Assembly (NCBI GenBank): GCA_038247115.1
Contig: JBBRVG010000090.1
Coordinates: 1 to 15,757 of the forward strand
From: Pseudaeromonas sp038247115
Lineage (GTDB): Bacteria > Pseudomonadota > Gammaproteobacteria > Enterobacterales > Aeromonadaceae
DNA length: 15,757 nucleotides
Direction of reading: 5' to 3'
Under the pieces are notes generated by a model that was given only the letters and a program-made list of their open reading frames with translations, did no database searches and was not told the DNA's origin. Numbering within the stretch: position 1 is the first letter of the stretch; each line of letters begins with the position of its first letter. This document shows positions 1 to 8,161 of this stretch, piece after piece. The translations under genes were made by a program, and so were the position numbers.

Positions 1-1418
1 TCGCCATCGATATCGGTAGCGACAATGGCGCCATTGACCGCGGTCTCTTCATTGGTGTTCAGGCTGACATCGCTGGTCGTCGGTGCATCGTTCACCGCGC
101 CCACCCCGATGGTCACGGTACTGGTGGTGGAGCCACCCTTACCGTCGCTGATGGTGACACTGAAGCTGTCGCTGCCATTGAAGTTGTTGGCCGGGGTATA
201 GGTGAAAGTGCCATCGGCATTCAGGGTCACGCTGCCATTGGCCGGGTTCGAGCCCAAGGCGTAGCTGAGATTATCGCCATCCAGATCGGTGGCCACAATG
301 GCGCCTGAGACGGCGGTGTCTTCATTAGTGTTCAGGCTGACATTGCTGGTCGTCGGCGCATCATTGACCGCCGCTACACCAATGCTGACCGTGCTGGTCG
401 TGCTGCCGCCCTTGCCGTCGCTGATAGTGACGCTAAAGCTGTCGCTGCCATTGAAGTTGCTAGCGGGCGTGTAAACGAAGCTGCCATCGGCATTCAGGGT
501 CACGCTGCCATTGGCAGGAGAGCCGTTCAGGCTGTAGCTCAGGTTATCGCCATCCAGATCGGTCGCCACAATGGTGCCGGAGACAGCGGTGTCCTCATTA
601 GTGTTCAAGCTGACGTTGCTGGTCGTCGGCGCATCGTTGACCGCCGCTACACCAATACTGACCGTACTGATCGTGCTGCCGCCTTGGCCGTCGCTGATGG
701 TGACGCTAAAGCTGTCGCTACCGCTGAAATCGGTGGTCGGCGTGTAGGTGAAAGTGCCATCAGCATTCAGCGTCACGCTGCCGTTGGCCGGAGCACCATT
801 CAGGCTGTAACTCAGGCTATCGCCGTCCAGATCGGTGGCGACAATGGCGCCTGAGACGGCGGTATCTTCATTGGTGTTCAGGCTCAGATCGGCGCTAGTC
901 GGGGCATTATTGGCGGTGGTGGCATTATCGGTAGTTGTAGTGCTGGCAGGTTGCGCGACCGTTGTGGTCGTGGCTGCAGCTGGATCCGAGGTGTCAAACC
1001 CGGCCGTCGCCAGGGTCGAATCTGAAGTTCGATCGATAACAATGAAGCCACCATTGCCCGAGCCCGCTGCATCACCTGCGGCAGCCGCCGCCGCACCACC
1101 AGCTGCCGTAGCCTCGAGTTTCAGCGTCGGGTCGAGCCCTTCGAGGATCGATTGTTGCAGTTTTTCAATATCGGAAAGCCCGGAAGGCTGAGAGTTGGCC
1201 GCCACCAGCTGAACGCTGGCATCATCTGCGGCATCCGTATGTTTCGGGGGCACAGGCGCGGTACTTAACTCACCATCACCCGCGACTTGGACCATGGCTC
1301 CAGCCGGAATGTGTTGTCCGACAGCTAATGGCTGCAGAGTTCCATCCTCTGCCACGATAAAAGCCTTGCTGTTCAATGCAGTTACAACAACTTCACGAGC
1401 ACTGGAGAATTGTTTCAT
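1..1418 (-). CDS. LapA-like giant biofilm adhesin, N-terminal part (3' end outside window)
   Basis: The reading frame starts at 1418 (MKQFSSAREV) and stays open to the left edge, so 472 residues are visible. Residues 1-100 form a compact region ending in GLDPTLKLEATAAGG, which strongly recalls the LapA retention module of Pseudomonas (GVDPTTELEATAAG). That module holds the adhesin in the outer membrane until the periplasmic protease LapG cuts at the twin alanines, under c-di-GMP control through LapD. A Gly/Ala linker and a Thr-rich stretch follow, then tandem 91-residue domains with NTNEDTAV, ATDLDGD and NDAPTTS motifs, typical of cadherin-like/tandem-95 Ig repeats that bind calcium. No Sec signal is visible at the N-terminus, as expected for a type I secreted protein. 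A GGGG-rich ribosome site lies just upstream. LapD, LapG and secretion genes are not in the window; the C-terminal RTX part is presumed to lie further left. Confidence 0.9.
   Translation of the reverse strand, partial: MKQFSSAREVVVTALNSKAFIVAEDGTLQPLAVGQHIPAGAMVQVAGDGELSTAPVPPKHTDAADDASVQLVAANSQPSGLSDIEKLQQSILEGLDPTLKLEATAAGGAAAAAAGDAAGSGNGGFIVIDRTSDSTLATAGFDTSDPAAATTTTVAQPASTTTTDNATTANNAPTSADLSLNTNEDTAVSGAIVATDLDGDSLSYSLNGAPANGSVTLNADGTFTYTPTTDFSGSDSFSVTISDGQGGSTISTVSIGVAAVNDAPTTSNVSLNTNEDTAVSGTIVATDLDGDNLSYSLNGSPANGSVTLNADGSFVYTPASNFNGSDSFSVTISDGKGGSTTSTVSIGVAAVNDAPTTSNVSLNTNEDTAVSGAIVATDLDGDNLSYALGSNPANGSVTLNADGTFTYTPANNFNGSDSFSVTISDGKGGSTTSTVTIGVGAVNDAPTTSDVSLNTNEETAVNGAIVATDIDG
27..845 (-). 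repeat. Three 273-bp tandem repeats (91-aa cadherin-like domains)
   Basis: The same segment (ACAATGGYGCC followed by the NTNEDTAV coding block) recurs with its ATG triplet at 25, 298, 571 and 844, an exact 273-bp period. The three full units encode Ig/cadherin-like domains with DLDGD, NADGTFTYTP, SDSFSVTISDG and NDAPTT blocks. They differ by scattered substitutions, including TPASNFNG versus TPTTDFSG. A further unit starts at the left edge, where NEETAVNG and ATDIDG show more divergence. Confidence 0.93.
1098..1109 (-). other. TAAG cleavage motif for a LapG-type protease
   Basis: Codons 104-107 of the adhesin encode T-A-A-G within LEATAAGG. In LapA-family adhesins LapG cuts between the two alanines, releasing the adhesin from the cell. 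The surrounding residues (a GLDPT sequence before it, a Gly/Ala linker after it) match the family arrangement. Cleavage itself is inferred. Confidence 0.75.
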
Positions 1419-1434
1419 AGACGCCCCGATAACT

Positions 1435-1523
1435 TACGGTAATAAAAAAATGCCACCGTAGATGTTAATGGTACTGAAGCGTTAAATCTGCTGCGTAAAT
1501 TCGAACATCAGACAGCTCTTATA
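1435..1523 (-). promoter_or_regulatory. Possible promoter -10 and leader hairpin of the adhesin gene
   Basis: The 265-bp gap between fbaA and the adhesin is AT-rich. On the minus strand a TATAAG hexamer (1518-1523) could be a -10 element, but no good -35 is present. The leader contains TACGGT/ACCGTA arms (1455-1460 and 1435-1440) around a T7 run. This is a weak prediction; the remainder of the gap shows no gene. Confidence 0.3.
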
Positions 1524-1621
1524 GACTAAATCTTTCTTATTTTTACATTACTGATGCTTTTTTGGACTAAACGAAAGCCTTTGATTTCATATGCTTACTT
1601 TTATTCACCCATGGCGCACAT

Positions 1622-1651
1622 AAAAAAACACCGGCCATTGGCCGGTGTTTT
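1622..1651 (-). terminator. Intrinsic terminator after fbaA
   Basis: A 12-bp perfect stem (AAAACACCGGCC, 1625-1636, with GGCCGGTGTTTT, 1640-1651) has a 3-nt loop. On the minus strand it ends in a run of seven T, 33 bases after the fbaA stop. T residues also follow on the plus side, so it may act in both directions. Confidence 0.88.
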
Positions 1652-1683
1652 CAAAGTCTAAGCTGCGTGAGCAGAGGTCAGAC

Positions 1684-2760
1684 TTACAGGACGTCGATCG
1701 CGTTCAGTTCTTTGAACGCCAGTTGCAGACGGGCGATCATAGACTCTTGGCCCTTACGCAGCCATACGCGTGGATCGTAGTATTTCTTGTTCGGCTTGTC
1801 GGCACCTTCCGGGTTGCCCAGCTGACCCTGCAGGTAACCTTCGTTAGCCTTGTAGTAGTTCAGCAGACCTTCCCAAGTTGCCCACTGGGTGTCGGTGTCG
1901 ATGTTCATCTTCACCACGCCGTAGCTGACAGAATCCTTGATTTCCTGAGCGGTAGAGCCTGAGCCACCGTGGAATACGAAGTTCAGAGTCTTGGCCGGAA
2001 CACCGTACTTCTCGGAAACAAACTTCTGGGAAGCGTCGAGGATGGACGGAGTCAGCTTGACGTTACCTGGCTTGTAGACGCCGTGTACGTTACCGAAGGA
2101 AGCAGCGATGGTGAAACGTGGGCTGATCTTCAGCAGACGCTCGTAAGCGTAAGCGACATCTTCCGGCTGGGTGTACAGCGCAGATTGGTCCATGTGGCTG
2201 TTGTCCACGCCATCTTCTTCACCGCCGGTGCAGCCCAGTTCGAGCTCCAGGGTCATACCCATCTTCGCCATGCGAGTCAGGTACTCACAGCAGATGTCGA
2301 TGTTCTCTTCCAGAGACTCTTCGGACAGATCCAGCATGTGAGAGGAGAACAGCGGCTTGCCAGTTTCAGCAAAATGCTTTTCGCCCGCATCCAGCAGACC
2401 GTCGATCCATGGCAGCAGCTTCTTGGCAGCATGGTCGGTGTGCAGGATCACCGGAACACCGTAGTATTCGGCAACAGCGTGAACGTGCTTGGCACCAGAG
2501 ATGGCACCCAGGATAGCGGCTTGTTGACCTTCCAGCTTCAGACCCTTACCGGCCATGAATGCAGCGCCACCGTTAGAGAACTGAACAACAACCGGAGCCT
2601 TGGCATTGGCAGCAGCTTCCAGAACGGCGTTGATGGAGTCAGAGCTCACAACGTTAACCGCTGGCAAAGCAAACTGATTGGCCTTGGCAATTTCGAAAAC
2701 TTTCTGAACGTCGTCGCCAGTGATCACACCCGGTTTAACAAAATCGAAGATCTTAGACAT
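1684..2760 (-). CDS. fbaA: Class II fructose-bisphosphate aldolase
   Basis: Zinc-dependent aldolase that interconverts fructose 1,6-bisphosphate with dihydroxyacetone phosphate and glyceraldehyde 3-phosphate in the cytoplasm (glycolysis and gluconeogenesis). The 358-residue product starts MSKIFDFVKPGVITGDD, almost identical to E. coli FbaA. Visible sites include HTDHAAKK (catalytic Asp109 and zinc ligand His110), the GCTGGEEDG block, FGNVHGVYKPGN and FHGGSGS (further zinc histidines and phosphate binding), and NIDTDTQW. The start at 2760 is chosen over an in-frame ATG 19 codons upstream because it matches the family N-terminus and follows an AGGA ribosome site. It lies downstream of pgk on the same strand, 122 bp apart, as in the common pgk-fbaA operon. 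Confidence 0.98.
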   Translation of the reverse strand: MSKIFDFVKPGVITGDDVQKVFEIAKANQFALPAVNVVSSDSINAVLEAAANAKAPVVVQFSNGGAAFMAGKGLKLEGQQAAILGAISGAKHVHAVAEYYGVPVILHTDHAAKKLLPWIDGLLDAGEKHFAETGKPLFSSHMLDLSEESLEENIDICCEYLTRMAKMGMTLELELGCTGGEEDGVDNSHMDQSALYTQPEDVAYAYERLLKISPRFTIAASFGNVHGVYKPGNVKLTPSILDASQKFVSEKYGVPAKTLNFVFHGGSGSTAQEIKDSVSYGVVKMNIDTDTQWATWEGLLNYYKANEGYLQGQLGNPEGADKPNKKYYDPRVWLRKGQESMIARLQLAFKELNAIDVL

Positions 2761-2846
2761 ATCTATGGTCCTATCGAGTTTTCGGCATCTGGGAGCAGAG
2801 CACCGAAAGAGTTGCAAATAATGTGGTCTCGTCCCTGAGGACGAAC

Positions 2847-2872
2847 AAACGGGAGGTCGAAACCTCCCGTTT
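2847..2872 (-). terminator. Hairpin with UUCG loop between pgk and fbaA (partial terminator or processing stem)
   Basis: A perfect 11-bp stem (AAACGGGAGGT with ACCTCCCGTTT) closes on TTCG when read on the minus strand, a very stable tetraloop. It starts 10 bases after the pgk stop. Only a short, interrupted T stretch (TTTGTT) follows, so it probably terminates incompletely or protects the pgk 3' end while allowing fbaA read-through. Confidence 0.65.
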
Positions 2873-2882
2873 GCAGCAAGGC

Positions 2883-4046
2883 TTAGGCCTTAGCGCGTTC
2901 TTCCAGGATGGCAACCGCTGGCAGAACCTTACCTTCTACGAACTCCAGGAAAGCGCCGCCGCCAGTGGAGATGTAGGAAACCTTGTCAGCGATACCGAAC
3001 TTGTCGATAGCGGCCAGGGTGTCACCACCGCCAGCGATAGAGAAGGCTGGAGAGGCTGCAATCGCTTCAGCGATGATCTTGGTGCCTTCAGCGAACTGGT
3101 CGAATTCGAACACGCCGACCGGACCGTTCCACAGAATGGTCTTGGCGTTCATGATGATGTCAGCCAGAGCCTTGGCAGAATCCGGGCCAATGTCGAAAAT
3201 CATGTCGTCATCAGAAACGTCAGCCACAGCCTTGATGGTAGCGGGAGTAGTTTCGGAGAATTCCTTACCAACCACCACATCGGTAGTCACCGGGATGTTG
3301 GTTTCGGCAGCCAGCTTCTTGGCAGTGTCGAGCAAGTCGTGTTCACACAGTGACTTACCATCATTGTGGCCAGCAGCGGCGATGATGGTGTTGGCGATGC
3401 CACCACCGACGACCAGTTGGTCAGCGATCTTGGACAGAGATTCCAGAACGGTCAGCTTGGTAGAAACCTTGGAGCCACCGACGATGGCAACCATAGGACG
3501 CTCAGGCTTCAGCATGGCCTTGCCCAGAGCATCCAGTTCACCCGCCAGCAGAGGACCTGCACAAGCAACCGGTGCGTATTGAGCCACACCGTGGGTAGAA
3601 CCTTCGGCGCGGTGAGCAGTACCGAACGCATCCATAACGAAGACGTCACACAGAGCGGCGTACTTCTTGGCCAGCTCTTCGGTGTTCTTCTTCTCGCCCT
3701 TGTTGAAACGGCAGTTTTCCAGCACAACCAGCTCACCGGCGGCGACTTCAACGCCATCCAGGTAATCCTTGGCCAGACGAACCGGGCAGGACAGAGCGTC
3801 TTTCAGATAGTTGACTACCGGCAGCAGAGAGAACTCTTCGTTGTACTCGCCTTCGGTCGGACGACCCAGGTGGGAGGTAATCATCAGCTTGGCACCCTTT
3901 TCCAGGGCCAGTTTGATGGTCGGCAGAGTGGCTACGATGCGAGCGTCGGAGGTAACTTTACCATCCTTCACAGGTACGTTCAGGTCGGCACGAATCAGTA
4001 CGCGCTTACCAGCCAGGTCCAGGTCGGTCATTTTGATCACAGACAT
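2883..4046 (-). CDS. pgk: Phosphoglycerate kinase
   Basis: Cytoplasmic glycolytic enzyme transferring the acyl phosphate of 1,3-bisphosphoglycerate to ADP. The product from MSVIKMTDLDLAGKRVLIRADLNVPV is 387 residues, the same as E. coli Pgk. Visible signatures are RADLNVPV and HLGRPTEGE (3-phosphoglycerate side), GGSKVSTKL, NGPVGVFEF and GGGDTLAAIDKFG (nucleotide side of the C-terminal domain). The start at 4046 is preferred over the longer open frame to 4166 because it fits the family N-terminus and has a GAGG ribosome site; the upstream 40 codons look non-coding. It is followed by fbaA. In many Gammaproteobacteria epd lies directly upstream, but here a 445-bp gap separates pgk from tkt. Confidence 0.98.
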   Translation of the reverse strand: MSVIKMTDLDLAGKRVLIRADLNVPVKDGKVTSDARIVATLPTIKLALEKGAKLMITSHLGRPTEGEYNEEFSLLPVVNYLKDALSCPVRLAKDYLDGVEVAAGELVVLENCRFNKGEKKNTEELAKKYAALCDVFVMDAFGTAHRAEGSTHGVAQYAPVACAGPLLAGELDALGKAMLKPERPMVAIVGGSKVSTKLTVLESLSKIADQLVVGGGIANTIIAAAGHNDGKSLCEHDLLDTAKKLAAETNIPVTTDVVVGKEFSETTPATIKAVADVSDDDMIFDIGPDSAKALADIIMNAKTILWNGPVGVFEFDQFAEGTKIIAEAIAASPAFSIAGGGDTLAAIDKFGIADKVSYISTGGGAFLEFVEGKVLPAVAILEERAKA

Positions 4047-4200
4047 ATTCAGTCCTCTATGGATTTTCAGACAAAACAATGAGCCTGTTTTTCCCGCGCT
4101 GCCTTGGGCTAGCCCGGGTGGCCCTGAGTATCGCAAACCGGCATCCCGCCGAGGCTTGCTGGCCAACCGCCGTGTCGTGAAACATCAGTGACACCACGGT

Positions 4201-4229
4201 AAAAAAAGGGGAGAGAAACACCGTCTCTC
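4201..4229 (-). terminator. Terminator-like hairpin in the pgk leader
   Basis: Read on the minus strand, GAGAGA (4229-4224) pairs with TCTCTC (4216-4211) around a 7-nt loop, followed by CCCC and seven T (4207-4201). The stem is short (6 bp), so strength is uncertain. It lies about 155 bases before the pgk start, downstream of a candidate promoter, so it could be an attenuator or a terminator left from another transcript. Confidence 0.45.
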
Positions 4230-4244
4230 GGTCGGCAGGGCGGC

Positions 4245-4281
4245 ATTCTAGCCGTTGTTCCTACCTGTGCGTCTTGACGCA
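4245..4281 (-). promoter_or_regulatory. Candidate pgk promoter region with 14-bp palindrome
   Basis: A TAGAAT hexamer on the minus strand (4250-4245) is a plausible -10, though no good -35 is present. Just upstream, TGCGTC-TT-GACGCA (4268-4281) is a perfect 6-bp inverted repeat with a 2-base spacer, placed where a -35-overlapping operator would be. I do not recognise a regulator for it. Confidence 0.35.
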
Positions 4282-4444
4282 TATCAGGCCGGAGTCAAAA
4301 ACCATCATGGAGAAAGTGTGATCGTCAGCGACATCGGCATAAACGATTTCCTACACAGCTCACAGACAGCAGGAATGTGACTTCGGGCGCAAAGAGTTTA
4401 CTGTGCTTGCCCGGCAAAGGCGATAGGTAGATGGGATTTTATGC

Positions 4445-4475
4445 AAAAAAAACGGGAGCCCAAGCTCCCGTTTTT
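4445..4475 (-). terminator. Intrinsic terminator after tkt
   Basis: A perfect 12-bp stem (AAAAACGGGAGC, 4448-4459, with GCTCCCGTTTTT, 4464-4475) has a 4-nt loop. Read on the minus strand it ends in eight T. It starts 16 bases after the tkt stop. Confidence 0.9.
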
Positions 4476-4491
4476 GTAGCAAAAATGTTGC

Positions 4492-6486
4492 TTAGAACAG
4501 GGATTCCGCCTGCGCCACCACGTTTTCCACGGTGAAGCCGAACTCCTTGAACAGCAACTCGGCTGGAGCCGATTCGCCAAAGCTGCGCATGCCGACGATC
4601 TTGCCGTTCAGGCCGACATACTTGTACCAGTAATCGGCGATACCCGCTTCCACCGCCACACGACGGGTGACAGCAGATGGCAGCACAGATTCTTTGTACT
4701 CAGCGCTCTGGGCATCAAACAGATCGGTGGCCGGAATGGAGACCACGCGCACCTTGCGACCCTTGGCTTCCAGCTCGGTGGCGGCGCTCATGGCCAGCTC
4801 CACTTCAGAGCCGGTGGCGATCAGGATCAGATCCGGAGTGCCGGCCGCATCTTTCAGGACATAACCGCCCTTGGCCACGTTCGCCAGTTGCTCGGCAGTC
4901 CGATCCATCTGCGCCAGATTCTGACGGGAGAAGATCAGCGCCGTCGGGCCATCTTTGCGCTCGATGGCGTACTTCCAGGCCACTGCGGATTCCACCTGGT
5001 CACAAGGACGCCAGGTGCTCATGTTCGGAGTCAGACGCAGGGACGCAATCTGCTCGACCGGCTGGTGCGTCGGGCCATCTTCACCCAGACCGATGGAGTC
5101 ATGGGTATAGACGAAGATGGAGCGTTGCTTCATCAGCGCCGCCATCCGGACTGCGTTACGGGCATATTCCATAAACATCAGGAAGGTAGCGCCATACGGG
5201 ATCAGACCACCGTGCAGGGTGGCACCGTTCATGATGGCGGACATACCAAACTCACGGACGCCGTAGTGCATATAGTTGCCGGAGGCATCGGTCGGAGTGA
5301 TGGACTTGGAGCTCTTGTGGATGGTCAGGTTGCTCGGCGCCAGGTCGGCAGAGCCGCCCAGCAGTTCTGGCAACAGGGCACCGAAGGCATCCAGAGCGTT
5401 CTGGCTGGCCTTACGGGTGGCGATCTTGGCCGGATTGGCTTGCAGATCGGCGATGAACTTGGCGGATTCTGCGGCCCAATTGGCAGGCAGGTCACCGACC
5501 ATACGGCGCTCGAATTCAGCAGCCAGTTCCGGGTAGGCAGCACGATAGCCAGCCAGACGCTCGTTCCACTCGCGCTCGACCACTTGACCGTCGGTCTTGG
5601 CATCCCACTGGGCATAGTAATCGGCCGGGATATCGAACGGCTCGAAGTTCCAGCCCAGGAATTCACGGGCAGCGGCGATTTCGGCAGCACCCAGCGGTGA
5701 GCCATGGCAGTCGTGAGAGCCGGCCTTGTTCGGGGAGCCGTAACCAATCACCGTCTTGCAGCACAGCAAGGAAGGCTTGTCGCTCACGGCACGAGCCGCG
5801 TCGATCGCCGCCTTGATGGCTTCCGGATCATGGCCATCGACGCCACGCACCACATGCCAGCCGTAGGATTCGAAACGGGCGGCGGTATCATCGGTGAACC
5901 AACCTTCGACATGGCCGTCGATGGAGATGCCGTTGTCATCCCAGAAGGCGACCAGTTTACCCAGCTTCAGGGTACCGGCCAGGGAGCAAGCTTCGTGGGA
6001 GATGCCTTCCATCATGCAACCGTCACCCATGAATACATAGGTGTGGTGATCGACCACTGTGTGGTCCGGACGGTTGAACTGGGCGGCCAGGATCTTCTCG
6101 GCCAGCGCCATGCCGACGCCATTGGTGATGCCCTGCCCCAGCGGACCGGTCGTGGTTTCGACGCCCGGTGCATACCCATATTCCGGGTGACCCGGGGTGC
6201 GGCTGTGCAGTTGACGGAAGTTCTTCAGATCGTCGATGGAGAGATCATAACCAGTCAGATGCAGCAAGGAGTAGAGCAACATGGAGCCATGACCGTTGGA
6301 GAGAATAAAACGGTCGCGGTCGGCCCACTTCGGGTTGGTCGGGTTATGTTTGAGGTAGTCGCGCCACAATACCTCGGCGATATCCGCCATGCCCATAGGG
6401 GCGCCCGGGTGACCGGAATTGGCTTTTTGCACGGCATCCATACTCAATGCACGGACTGCATTGGCTAACTCTTTACGAGAAGGCAT
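4492..6486 (-). CDS. tkt: Transketolase
   Basis: Thiamine diphosphate- and divalent metal-dependent enzyme of the non-oxidative pentose phosphate pathway, moving two-carbon ketol units between sugar phosphates. The 664-residue product starts MPSRKELANAVRALSMDAVQKANSGHPGAPMG, matching E. coli TktA (663 residues). Visible sites: His26 in SGHPGAP, His66 in SNGHGSM, His100 in RTPGHPE, the diphosphate/metal motif beginning GDGCMMEG (154) and running to DDNGISIDGH, and EDGPTHQPVEQ in the pyrimidine domain. The start has a strong AGGAG ribosome site at the proper distance. The gene diverges from metK and is separated from downstream pgk by its own terminator. Paralog identity (tktA versus tktB) is not assigned. 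Confidence 0.97.
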   Translation of the reverse strand: MPSRKELANAVRALSMDAVQKANSGHPGAPMGMADIAEVLWRDYLKHNPTNPKWADRDRFILSNGHGSMLLYSLLHLTGYDLSIDDLKNFRQLHSRTPGHPEYGYAPGVETTTGPLGQGITNGVGMALAEKILAAQFNRPDHTVVDHHTYVFMGDGCMMEGISHEACSLAGTLKLGKLVAFWDDNGISIDGHVEGWFTDDTAARFESYGWHVVRGVDGHDPEAIKAAIDAARAVSDKPSLLCCKTVIGYGSPNKAGSHDCHGSPLGAAEIAAAREFLGWNFEPFDIPADYYAQWDAKTDGQVVEREWNERLAGYRAAYPELAAEFERRMVGDLPANWAAESAKFIADLQANPAKIATRKASQNALDAFGALLPELLGGSADLAPSNLTIHKSSKSITPTDASGNYMHYGVREFGMSAIMNGATLHGGLIPYGATFLMFMEYARNAVRMAALMKQRSIFVYTHDSIGLGEDGPTHQPVEQIASLRLTPNMSTWRPCDQVESAVAWKYAIERKDGPTALIFSRQNLAQMDRTAEQLANVAKGGYVLKDAAGTPDLILIATGSEVELAMSAATELEAKGRKVRVVSIPATDLFDAQSAEYKESVLPSAVTRRVAVEAGIADYWYKYVGLNGKIVGMRSFGESAPAELLFKEFGFTVENVVAQAESLF

Positions 6487-6603
6487 CTATTACTCCTGGG
6501 GTCTTCATAGCACTGTGCCAGTTTGGGGCGGCTATTGTCCCAAACCCCTCCGACTGGCGCAAATACTATCTCTCGGCCCGTTTTTTGTTCTGGGAGCGCA
6601 AGC

Positions 6604-6631
6604 GTTATCGCCGCAGACTCACTATGCTCAA
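6604..6631 (-). promoter_or_regulatory. Possible tkt promoter
   Basis: On the minus strand TTGAGC (6631-6626) and GATAAC (6609-6604) are 16 bases apart and each match the sigma-70 consensus at four of six positions. The predicted leader is about 110 bases long. This is a pattern match only. Confidence 0.3.
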
Positions 6632-6695
6632 GCCACGCAGCTGGGGCTTTTCACCAATGATCCCCTGACGCTCCGACGCGGCACACCATTTTTTG

Positions 6696-6725
6696 CTGGC
6701 AATAGCCGCCTCGCAAAAATAGAAT
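6696..6725 (+). promoter_or_regulatory. metK promoter (sigma-70 type)
   Basis: CTGGCA (6696-6701) and TAGAAT (6720-6725) lie 18 bases apart and resemble -35 and -10 hexamers. The expected start site falls in the MetJ-type boxes immediately downstream. Confidence 0.5.
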
Positions 6726-6749
6726 AGACGTCCAGATGTGAATACTTCT
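6726..6749 (+). promoter_or_regulatory. MetJ operator (three tandem met boxes)
   Basis: Three contiguous octamers, AGACGTCC, AGATGTGA and ATACTTCT, match the met box AGACGTCT at 7, 5 and 6 of 8 positions. They directly follow the -10 of metK. MetJ with S-adenosylmethionine binds such tandem boxes cooperatively, so product-feedback repression of metK is predicted. Confidence 0.7.
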
Positions 6750-6755
6750 ATTCAC
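6738..6755. repeat. Inverted repeat GTGAATA-CTTC-TATTCAC in metK leader
   Basis: A perfect 7-bp inverted repeat with a 4-base centre overlaps the second and third met boxes. It could form an mRNA hairpin near the 5' end or be part of the operator. Confidence 0.5.
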
Positions 6756-6802
6756 CGCCGTCACCACGGCTGATCCCAGCAGCATTTTTAGAAGAGAACA
6801 AC

Positions 6803-7957
<1,155 letters not shown>

Positions 7958-7984
7958 GCCCGTCGGATTAGCTTAGAAAAATCG

Positions 7985-8012
7985 AAGGAGGCGAAAGCCT
8001 CCTTTGTTTTTT
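7985..8012 (+). terminator. Intrinsic terminator after metK
   Basis: An 8-bp stem (AAGGAGGC with GCCTCCTT) closes on a GAAA tetraloop and is followed by TGTTTTTT. It begins 27 bases after the metK stop. Confidence 0.92.
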
Positions 8013-8060
8013 AGCGCGATTATTTATTTTGGTTAATATCGAAGAGGTATCCATTCTTTG

Positions 8061-8098
8061 GTAGGTTGCGGCTGAGCCTGCGAAGCCCAACAGTTACC
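8061..8098. repeat. REP-like imperfect palindrome
   Basis: The segment beginning TAGGTTGCGGCTGAGCCTGC and ending in AAGCCCAACA has outer arms (GGTTGCGGCT, AGCCCAAC) that pair imperfectly. It resembles short extragenic palindromes containing TTGGGCTTCG-type arms that occur widely between genes in gammaproteobacteria. Family membership is from memory and not confirmed. Confidence 0.4.
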
Positions 8099-8161
8099 GC
8101 GATGGCATCTGCGCGATTTAGCTTTGCTAAGATTTACTAATTACACCTATGTGGGTTGGAT

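Larger units (their letters stand above)
4047..4444 (-). other. Gene-free pgk leader/upstream region
   Basis: The gap between tkt and pgk has no convincing gene and no Epd-like peptide in any minus-strand frame I read. It contains a terminator-like hairpin, a TAGAAT -10 candidate and a 14-bp palindrome, each listed separately. The long leader suggests that pgk-fbaA has its own promoter here. Confidence 0.7.
6487..6802. other. Divergent tkt-metK intergenic region
   Basis: This 316-bp stretch has no convincing gene. It holds the tkt leader, including a GTTTGGG/CCCAAAC inverted repeat (6521-6527 and 6539-6545), a possible tkt promoter, and the metK promoter with MetJ-type boxes. A 73-codon plus-strand frame (6447-6668) overlaps the start of tkt and has no family resemblance, so it was not called. 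Confidence 0.7.

Noticed and set aside
1969..2838. 289-codon frame antisense to fbaA
   Set aside because: Opposite an essential conserved gene; no motif or ribosome site supports it.
4170..4200. Possible Cra/FruR site near GTGAAACATCAG in the pgk leader
   Set aside because: Only one half resembles the TGAAWCG half-site; the other half is absent.
6447..6668. 73-codon plus-strand frame in the tkt-metK gap
   Set aside because: Overlaps the tkt start and ribosome site, has no family resemblance, and lies where promoters are expected.
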